Shown here piece by piece: positions 8,001-12,870 of a DNA stretch of 14,942 nucleotides. A model generated the notes under the pieces. That model did not search any database, had not been told where the DNA came from, and saw only the letters and a program-made list of their open reading frames with translations. The position numbers and the translations under genes were made by a program. This DNA comes from Deltaproteobacteria bacterium (GTDB lineage Bacteria; Desulfobacterota; Desulfobulbia; Desulfobulbales; SURF-16). Position 1 is the first letter of the stretch. Each line of letters opens with the position of its first letter. Location of the stretch: assembly GCA_029939635.1 (NCBI GenBank), contig JAOZSN010000068.1:1-14942 (forward strand), read 5' to 3'.

Positions 8001-8105
8001 GGAAGTCATCTCCACCAGATGGACGTAAAAACCGCTATCAGCCAGATCCAAGGCTGCCTGTACACCAGCAATACTGCCGCCAATTATAAGAACTGATCCT
8101 TTCAT
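5088..8105 (-). CDS. hdrA: HdrA, double-length fusion with two FAD modules (electron-bifurcating flavoprotein)
   Basis: HdrA is the flavin hub that splits electron pairs between ferredoxin and the disulfide branch. Ordinary HdrA is roughly 650 residues; this one is 1005 because two flavin modules are joined. Module 1 (1-430): G-G-S-I-A-G at 9-14, E32, the T-N-D-C-S-A-C-I-L-S-P-K-L-V-E-C set (C53, C56, C65), two ferredoxin clusters (C105/108/111/115 and C152/161/164/168), and C-V-G-S-R...C-C-M-Y-A around 251-273. Module 2 (about 452-1005): an HdrA-type start G-V-F-V-C-S-C-G-I-N-I-A-G, a G-G-G-M-A-G FAD site at 597-602, C-V-G-S-R...Y-C-S-R-V-C-C-T-H-A (743-762), and C-terminal clusters C938/941/944/948 and C969/972/975/979. 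The second FAD module lacks the T-N-D-C-S-A-C segment and the inserted ferredoxin. ATG 8105 starts four bases after the hdrCB stop, so the two are probably coupled. Confidence 0.93.
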   Translation of the reverse strand: MKGSVLIIGGSIAGVQAALDLADSGFYVHLVEMTSGIGGAMSQLDKTFPTNDCSACILSPKLVECGRHLNINLLTLSELEEINGEPGNFKVKVRQHPRYVDPTKCISCGECAAKCPKKVDDLFNLDMNKRKAIYLKYPQTVPLKYAIDPQHCIWLNKPGKCGACAKVCPADAINFDDTESIHELEVGAVLMSPGFRPYNPEKLDFTGYGRLKNVVTSMEFERLLSPSGPCTGHMERPSDGKEPTRVAWLQCVGSRDENRSCNSYCSSVCCMYAIKQAVIAKEHAASDLAASIYYMDMRTHGKGFEAYFERAKDQGVQFRRSRVHSITPLAEDNLQVQYADEEGTLQRDEVDLVVLSVGMEMTTKSQELAHLLDVELNENNFIKTDPFNPVATSRPGIFVCGAVSEPKDIPQSVVEASAAALEIEKMLSDSRWQETQEAQFPAERNVFAEAPKIGVFVCSCGINIAGVVDVKDVTEYSAQLPDVVFSQNNLFSCSQDTIDQMAKTIQEQGLNRVVVASCTPRTHESLFQETLRDAGLNKYLFEMANIRDQDSWVHQNDPEAATLKAKDLVRMAVARVRGANALPYNQVAVTKAALVIGGGMAGMTSALALANQGFPVTLVEKADKLGGNANRLFHTWQGIEVRQQLEKTISKVFYHDNIELKLGTTVEKATGSVGKFTTTLSDGAKLEHGTTLMAVGGKPLIPTGDHQYLYGSNKQVKTLLEVDEMLLTDINMGSIKQAVFIHCVGSRIPEQPYCSRVCCTHAIEQAVHLKKLNPEMDIFMLYRDIRTYGQREAVYKEARSLGILFIRYDLDNLPQVNEEDGQLQVLVQDHVLLRQVKFNPDLLVLATAVVAHPETKDLAKVYKCPINQEGFLLEAHMKLRPVDFATDGVYLAGLCHYPKPLEESIAQAQAAASRASLILARDMVPAESITAEVDPRKCVGCGMCTKLCPYNATTLDLDTMVASVETSLCKGCGACVAGCRSDAIILKNIANEHLMAAVDAALMEM

Positions 8106-8109
8106 GAGC

Positions 8110-9342
8110 TTACACCATTGCCTTTACAATCCAGTTCCAGAGATGGGTGGTCTTGAATGTGCCGCCAAAATGATCACAGATATCCATGACCTGACCATGA
8201 CAGTTATGACAAGGGGTGATGACCACATCGGCACCAGTGGTGGTCAGCTGGTCAAACTTGAACTTACCGTAGGTGCGGCGATTGTCGACAAAGCCAGATT
8301 GCAGGGCACCACCACCACCACCGCAGCAGTAATTATTGGACTTATTGGGCCAGACATCGATGAAGTTTTCTTCGCCAACCACCTGCTTGATAACAAAGCG
8401 CAGATCCTCCGCCACAGGATCGCCGATACCCTGGCGCACTAACTTGCATGGGTCCTGTACGGTGAATTTGAGCCCTTCTATGTTCCAGGCCGGATCCACC
8501 TTGAGGCGTCCTTCTCGTATCCACTGGGCGTAAAGGGTGATGATGGAGACAAATTCAAACTTGTGAGGGATGTCAAATCTTCGCAACCCTTCCAGGGTTG
8601 CATAATACATGTGGCCTCATTCCGTGTTTATGTAAGTTGGACACCCCAAGGCGTCCACTGTCTCCGCCTGTTTTCGTACCGTGTATTCCCAATCCTCTGG
8701 GTCGCCAGGAAAAAGGCAGTAGTTGGCACCATCCCACCATTCAGAGGAATAGGTCCAGTCGATACCCACCTTGTGCAGGATCTTCCACAGGGGTACCATC
8801 TCTTCTGGCTCCACCGTGGGCTCTTTGGCGTTCTGATTGAGGTAGAACATGGCGCCTTGCTTGTCCATGGGGGCCTGGAGGTCAGCCCATTCAGGCTCTT
8901 CCTCCCGCACCTCTTCCAAGACATCACCCACCACCCAGACAAAGTCAGAGTTGGGGATACCGGTGGAGTTGGAGGCCTTTTGCAGATCACAGGATTTTTG
9001 CAGGTTGGTGGGGCGTTCTTCTTTAGACCGCATGCCGCGTACCAGCATGACCAGACGACCCACATCAATATTCATGGGGCAGACATAGGCGCAGCGCATA
9101 CAATTGGTGCAGCTATATATCCACTTGGTGCTGCGCAGCTCTTCATCCTGACCTAAGGCCAGGAGGCGCAAAAATTTACGGGGATCAAGCCCTTCTAGTC
9201 CAGTAGCCGGACAGCCACTGGCACAGAGGCCACAGGTGAGGCAAAAGTCAATATGCGCCTCAGGAAATTTTGTTTCAATCTCGCCTTTGACCTGGCGAGA
9301 TAGTGAAGCAATATCAATAGTATTTGCCATGCTCATAGCCAT
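8110..9342 (-). CDS. hdrCB: HdrC-HdrB fusion (HdrD-like) with predicted selenocysteine at codon 242 (in-frame TGA)
   Basis: Read conventionally this is hdrC (8617-9342, 241 codons) and a half-length hdrB (8110-8610, 166 codons). They share one frame, separated only by TGA at 8617-8619 and the codons Gly-His. Read through, they give 410 residues, about the size of HdrD, the natural HdrC-HdrB fusion. N-terminal ferredoxin clusters: C34-X2-C37-X2-C40-X3-C44-P and C78-X2-C81-X2-C84-X3-C88-P. The middle (about 200-250) is a degenerate first CCG domain, N-Y-C-L-F-P-G-D ... I-N-T-E-[TGA]-G-H, so the TGA replaces the Cys of an E-C-G-H motif. The last part is an intact CCG domain (P-C-K, X39, N-Y-C-C-G-G-G, X37, C-H-N-C) binding the noncubane cluster that reduces disulfides. 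A SECIS-like hairpin follows the TGA. ATGs at 9342, 9336 and 9330 compete as starts; none has a clear Shine-Dalgarno. It is the first gene of the operon. The rival reading, two separate genes, is weakened by an HdrB lacking its whole N-terminal CCG domain. Confidence 0.82.
8583..8601 (-). promoter_or_regulatory. Predicted bacterial SECIS hairpin
   Basis: In the mRNA, 15 nt after the TGA, GCAACCC-TGGAA-GGGTTGC forms a perfect 7-bp stem, or 8 bp with a GGA triloop if the T-A closes. The loop begins about 22-23 nt after TGA and carries GG near its start. Both match the known bacterial pattern: stem-loop within about 16-37 nt of UGA, and a G early in the apical loop for SelB. Sequence and pairing are seen; SelB binding is inferred. 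Confidence 0.78.
8617..8619 (-). other. In-frame TGA, predicted selenocysteine codon (U242)
   Basis: TGA lies within the continuous HdrC-HdrB frame, between Glu241 and Gly-His. The codon aligns with the Cys of the E-C-G-H motif in the first CCG domain. Other genes here (pntAb, IS orfA) use TGA as an ordinary stop, so TGA is not globally reassigned; recoding would have to be local and SECIS-dependent. Confidence 0.78.
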
Positions 9343-9384
9343 GTGGAGTATTACAATTTAAAGGTTTTGTGGAGCCTGTAGATC

Positions 9385-9413
9385 CTATTAATAGGCTTTC
9401 CTTAAATTGTCAA
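9385..9413 (-). promoter_or_regulatory. Candidate sigma-70 promoter of the hdr-flx operon
   Basis: On the - strand a perfect -35 TTGACA (9413-9408) is followed after 17 bp by TAATAG (9390-9385), a weak -10. It lies 42 bp before the ATG at 9342 and just downstream of the pnt terminator, which is the right place. A small palindrome CCTATTAATAGG (9384-9395) overlaps the -10 and could be an operator. Confidence 0.5.
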
Positions 9414-9439
9414 CCGGCCGGGCAGGTGGGTAGGCCAAC

Positions 9440-9482
9440 AAAAAAGGCCGGTTTCCTCAAGATGAGGAAACCGGCCTTTTTT
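9440..9482. terminator. Strong bidirectional rho-independent terminator
   Basis: A 20-bp perfect stem is formed by arms 9440-9459 and 9463-9482 around a 3-nt loop. The stem has a GC-rich core (GGCCGGTTTCCTCA) flanked by A6 and T6, so it gives a U-run in either direction. It ends the - strand pnt operon and insulates the hdr-flx promoter immediately beyond it. Confidence 0.9.
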
Positions 9483-9488
9483 GTAAAG

Positions 9489-9535
9489 AAATAGAGAATG
9501 CAAAGAAATAAAGAAGCTGGTGTCTTTCTCTATTT
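9489..9535. repeat. Second hairpin 3' of pntB
   Basis: AAATAGAGAA (9489-9498) and TTCTCTATTT (9526-9535) are a perfect 10-bp inverted repeat just after the pntB stop, ahead of the main terminator. Being AT-rich it is weak as a terminator; it may protect the 3' end of the pnt mRNA. Confidence 0.5.
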
Positions 9536-9552
9536 TTTACCTTCTTAAAGTT

Positions 9553-10938
9553 CTAGCTTTTGAACTCAGCCACTAAGGCCTGGATTGCCACCTTGGCATC
9601 GCCAAAATACATCCGGGTGTTTTCGCGGAAGAACAGGGCGTTTTGGATGCCGGCAAAACCGGGATTCATGGAACGCTTGAGGACAATAACGGTATTGGCG
9701 TTAAAGGTCTCGATGATGGGCATGCCGTAGATTGGGCTGCTTTCATCTTCAAGGGCAGCTGGGTTAACCACGTCATTGGCACCAATGACCACGCAGACAT
9801 CAACGGTATCCATGCGGGGATTAATATCATCCATCTCTACTAACTGGTCATAGGGAACATTGGCCTCGGCCAGCAAGACATTCATGTGACCTGGCATACG
9901 ACCAGCCACTGGATGGATGGCATAGGAAACCTCGGTGTCGTTTTCTTCCAGCAGGTCGCCCAGCTCTTTTACCACATGCTGGGCCTGGGCCACGGCTAGA
10001 CCATAGCCAGGAACAAAGGCTACGGAATCAGCAGCCTCTAAGATGTAAAAGACATCTTCGGCTGTGGCAGGTTTTGCCTCGCCTTGGGGACCGTCACCAC
10101 CACTTGCAGCCTGGGTGGCCGAGCCAAAGCCCGAGAAGAGTACATTGGCCAGGGAGCGGTTCATGGCCTTACACATGATATTGGTTAAGATCATACCGGC
10201 TGCTCCAACCAGGGCACCAGCAACGATGAGGATGTTATTATGGATAACAAAACCAGCGGCACAGGCGGCTAAGCCTGAATAGCTGTTAAGAAGCGATATA
10301 ACCACCGGCATGTCAGCGCCACCAATGGGGATGGTGGAAGCAATACCAAAGACCAGGGCCAGGGCCAAGATAAGATAAAAGGCCTTTATGCCCATGGCGG
10401 TATCGGGTTGCATGGTGAAAAAGATCGCGGCCGCCAATGTTATCAGTAAAATCAAGCTGTTAATGATATGCTGGCCATTAAAAACCACGGCCTGCTGGGT
10501 TATTTTGCCGGAGAGTTTACCAAAGGCCACCATGGAACCAGAAAAGGTCATGGCACCAATAAAGGCGGAGATAAAGGCAACAATGGCAATAAAGACGGAC
10601 ATCTGCGGGTGCTGGGCATATTCTCCCCAGGCCAGCAGCATACTGGACATACCGCCAAAACCGTTAAACAGGGCCACCATTTCCGGCATGGAGGTCATTT
10701 CTACCTTGTAGGCGGCAAAGAGGCCTATTACCGAGCCAATGGCCATACCAACGATGATCCATTTGTAATCCAGACCCTGGTTGAGCAGGGTAACAATAAT
10801 AGCCAGCAGCATACCAACGGCAGACACCAGGTTGCCGCGCCGGGCTGTGGCCGGTGAACTTAGCATTTTGAGGCCGAAGATGAAGAGGGCCGCCGAGATA
10901 ATATAGGCAAAGTTAATGAAAATAGGGGCAGAACTCAT
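9553..10938 (-). CDS. pntB: PntB: NAD(P) transhydrogenase beta subunit
   Basis: This 461-residue membrane protein is the beta subunit of proton-translocating transhydrogenase, which uses the proton gradient to drive hydride transfer from NADH to NADP+. Residues about 1-270 are mostly hydrophobic membrane helices (domain II) with typical loops such as F-N-G-F-G-G and G-G-A-D-M-P-V-V-I-S-L-L-N-S-Y-S-G. Residues about 285-461 form the soluble NADP-binding domain III with F-V-P-G-Y-G-L-A-V-A-Q-A-Q-H (308-321), the R-M-P-G-H-M-N-V-L-L-A-E-A loop (347-359) and G-A-N-D-V-V-N-P-A-A (387-396). Length and motifs match a complete subunit. Its ATG overlaps the pntAb stop (ATGA), with GGAG upstream, so translation is coupled. 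Confidence 0.97.
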   Translation of the reverse strand: MSSAPIFINFAYIISAALFIFGLKMLSSPATARRGNLVSAVGMLLAIIVTLLNQGLDYKWIIVGMAIGSVIGLFAAYKVEMTSMPEMVALFNGFGGMSSMLLAWGEYAQHPQMSVFIAIVAFISAFIGAMTFSGSMVAFGKLSGKITQQAVVFNGQHIINSLILLITLAAAIFFTMQPDTAMGIKAFYLILALALVFGIASTIPIGGADMPVVISLLNSYSGLAACAAGFVIHNNILIVAGALVGAAGMILTNIMCKAMNRSLANVLFSGFGSATQAASGGDGPQGEAKPATAEDVFYILEAADSVAFVPGYGLAVAQAQHVVKELGDLLEENDTEVSYAIHPVAGRMPGHMNVLLAEANVPYDQLVEMDDINPRMDTVDVCVVIGANDVVNPAALEDESSPIYGMPIIETFNANTVIVLKRSMNPGFAGIQNALFFRENTRMYFGDAKVAIQALVAEFKS

Positions 10939-11228
10939 TTGGACTCTCCTTCATCTTTTTTCTTGAACATCTCCAGCATGCGGTTGGTAACAGCATAGCC
11001 GCCTACCACATTGATGGTGGCCAGAGCCACAGCAGCAGTAGCCAGGATAGCGGCCAGCTGGACATTATCGGTTTTTAAAGATGCCAGGGCACCTATGAGG
11101 GTAATGCCGGAAATAGCATTAGAGCCAGACATGAGCGGCGTATGCAGAGTGGAGGGAACCTTGGAGATCAATTCAAAACCCAAAAATATCGCCAGCACAA
11201 AGACAAATGTAAGATAAACAGCTTCCAT
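10935..11228 (-). CDS. pntAb: PntAb: transhydrogenase small membrane subunit (alpha-2)
   Basis: The 97 residues form three hydrophobic helices (about 3-20, 32-52 and 57-80) ending in a charged tail K-K-K-D-E-G-E-S-K. This is the membrane part that in E. coli is the C-terminus of PntA. A separate gene for it is the known split arrangement of Rhodospirillum rubrum and many other bacteria. Conserved S-K-V-P-S-T-L-H-T-P-L-M-S-G-S-N-A-I-S-G is present. AAAGGAG lies seven bases before the ATG. It overlaps pntB by four bases and is separated from pntAa by 145 bp containing a large inverted repeat. Confidence 0.96.
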   Translation of the reverse strand: MEAVYLTFVFVLAIFLGFELISKVPSTLHTPLMSGSNAISGITLIGALASLKTDNVQLAAILATAAVALATINVVGGYAVTNRMLEMFKKKDEGESK

Positions 11229-11276
11229 TTTATTACTCCTTTATGTTGTGAAAAGCCTCACCAAGGTGAAACTCTC

Positions 11277-11381
11277 AAAAATAGGCAGCAGTGATCCAGA
11301 TGGGTGCGGCCAGGTCGGTGACAAGTAACGCTATGCGAACCGGCCTGGACGTGCGCAGCTGGGCTGCTGCTGCCTATTTTT
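11277..11381 (-). other. Long structured RNA-like element between pntAa and pntAb
   Basis: A perfect 15-bp inverted repeat (AAAAATAGGCAGCAG at 11277-11291; complement at 11367-11381) encloses a second 10-bp stem (CCAGGTCGGT at 11310-11319 with ACCGGCCTGG at 11339-11348, one G/T pair). In mRNA the 3' arm ends in a U5 run, and the 5' arm contains the pntAa stop codon. This could be an intra-operon attenuator or processing signal that sets PntAa above PntAb/PntB, or a small mobile repeat. The pairing is seen; the role is inferred. Confidence 0.65.
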
Positions 11382-12510
11382 TCATTATGTTCTTGTACAT
11401 CTCGCTGTACAGGGCACCATCATGGGTGATGAGGGCTCCCTGGATGATCTCGTCTTCCAGGTTGAGATTGAAGGTCTTTTCTTCTTTATCCCAGAAGTGA
11501 TCAACGAAATTAGTTAGGTTAGCAGAGTACATCTGGCTAGCGGTAAGAGCCACCTGGCCGGGCAGATTGCCTAAACCCACAACCTTAACCCCTTCGATCT
11601 CAACGATCTTATCTACCTCAGAGCCTTCCACATTACCACCAGTCTCAACGGCCATATCAATGATGACAGAACCTGGAGCCATGGCAGCAATCATGGCTTT
11701 ATCAACAATTCGGGGGGCTGGGCGGCCAAAGAGTTGGGCCGTGGTGATGACGATATCAGAGCTGGCACAGGCCTTGGCCATGCCCTGCTTTTGCAGCTCC
11801 ATCTGCTCAGGAGTGAGTTGTTCTGCATACCCATCCTTGGTCTGGCCAGTCTCGCCCAGGTCTACCTTGACAAATTTGGCACCTAGGGACTTGACCTGCT
11901 CCTCAACAACAGGGCGGGTGTCAAAGGCCTCAACACGAGCACCGAGGCGGCGCGCCGTGGCAATGGCCTGCAGACCAGCAACGCCGACACCAATAATAAA
12001 AACCTTGGATGGCTTGATGGTTCCGGCCGGGGTAGTCATCATGGGTAGTACCTTATCCAGCTGTTCTGTACCAATGATAACCGAGACATAGCCACCCAGG
12101 TTGGCCTGGGAGCTTAAGACGTCCATCTTTTGGGCAATGGTCGTGCGTGGGATCATCTCTAGGCTGATGGTACTGATGCCTGCCGCAGTCATCTTGTCCA
12201 CCAGCTCGACCTCGTTAAAGGGGTCAAGATAGCTGACATGGATGGCACCTTTGCGCATGAGCTCGATTTCTTCCATCGGCGGTTTGCGCAGGCGAAGAAT
12301 GATATCAGCGGTTTTGAGCATATCCTCTCGGGATGAACCAATAGTGGCACCTACCTTGGTGTAGTCCGCATCCGTATAGCGACAGGTCTCTCCCAGGCCA
12401 CTTTCAATGATCACCTCTGCCCCTAGTTTGACTAGCTTCTCTGCTGATGGTGGGATCAGCGGCACCCTGGTTTCGCCAGGGTGAAGTTCTTTCATAACCG
12501 CGATTTTCAT
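11374..12510 (-). CDS. pntAa: PntAa: NAD(P) transhydrogenase NAD-binding subunit (alpha-1)
   Basis: This 378-residue soluble subunit carries domain I of transhydrogenase and binds NAD(H). It shares its fold with alanine dehydrogenase: M-K-I-A-V-M-K-E at the start, G-E-T-R-V-P (12-17), the catalytic-loop signature Q-K-M-D-V-L-S-S-Q-A-N-L-G-G-Y (127-141), the Rossmann G-V-G-V-A-G (174-179) and E-A-F-D-T-R ending its second strand. It lacks membrane helices, as expected when domain II is split off into PntAb. AAGGAG at 12518-12523 lies seven bases before ATG 12510. It is the first gene of pntAa-pntAb-pntB. Alanine dehydrogenase is excluded by the following pntAb and pntB. Confidence 0.96.
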   Translation of the reverse strand: MKIAVMKELHPGETRVPLIPPSAEKLVKLGAEVIIESGLGETCRYTDADYTKVGATIGSSREDMLKTADIILRLRKPPMEEIELMRKGAIHVSYLDPFNEVELVDKMTAAGISTISLEMIPRTTIAQKMDVLSSQANLGGYVSVIIGTEQLDKVLPMMTTPAGTIKPSKVFIIGVGVAGLQAIATARRLGARVEAFDTRPVVEEQVKSLGAKFVKVDLGETGQTKDGYAEQLTPEQMELQKQGMAKACASSDIVITTAQLFGRPAPRIVDKAMIAAMAPGSVIIDMAVETGGNVEGSEVDKIVEIEGVKVVGLGNLPGQVALTASQMYSANLTNFVDHFWDKEEKTFNLNLEDEIIQGALITHDGALYSEMYKNIMKK

Positions 12511-12870
12511 AGAGCAACTCCTTCAAGGTTTGCAGATGGGTAATAGATTTTTTGTCACTGACCTTGATGGCTGATAAAGGCACAAAAATTCATTTAAAGA
12601 TACAAGGCCAGAAAAATGATTCGGTAACATGTACGTTAATGTTGTCCTTTAATAGGATATTTTCCCGCTGATGGAAAGGGGAAATATTGTAAAAGGCGTA
12701 AAAACGATAGGATAAGCTAGAATATTAGATTTGTTGATTTAATGAAAAGTTTTTTTGTCTTGACTCTGAAAACAGTTGTAACCGAAGATGATGAGTCAGG
12801 AGTCCAAGTCTTGCCTTGGCAACTTGAAACGTAAAAACAGAAAACTTGAAACTGTATTTAAGGTATATAC
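12511..12870. other. Intergenic region between the divergent pnt operon and acyl-CoA synthetase gene
   Basis: These 360 bp hold no convincing gene. Visible elements are the pntAa ribosome site at the left end, a dyad at 12805-12826 (CAAG/CTTG outside TTGCC/GGCAA) and a tandem pair of AACTTGAAAC at 12821-12830 and 12843-12852, 22 bp apart. A TTGACT at 12760-12765 has no good -10 at the right distance, so I name no promoter for either gene. Confidence 0.5.
12805..12826. promoter_or_regulatory. Dyad-symmetric candidate operator upstream of the synthetase gene
   Basis: CAAG-TC-TTGCC-TT-GGCAA-CTTG is nearly palindromic and lies about 45 bp before ATG 12871, a usual place for a repressor site or a leader hairpin. 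No regulator can be named. Confidence 0.35.

Noticed and set aside
8110..8610. Stand-alone 166-residue HdrB starting at ATG 8610, with GAGG upstream
   Set aside because: It lacks the whole N-terminal CCG domain, is in frame with the upstream HdrC across one TGA, and the join restores a conserved motif. Kept only as an alternative to the selenoprotein reading.
8563..9156. 197-residue + strand open frame opposite hdrCB
   Set aside because: Antisense to the cysteine-motif coding region; no recognisable domain.
11567..12091. 174-residue + strand open frame opposite pntAa
   Set aside because: Low-complexity Ser/Thr/Pro antisense translation of a clear PntAa domain.
12760..12788. TTGACT as a -35 box for the synthetase gene
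   Set aside because: No acceptable -10 hexamer at 16-18 bp spacing.
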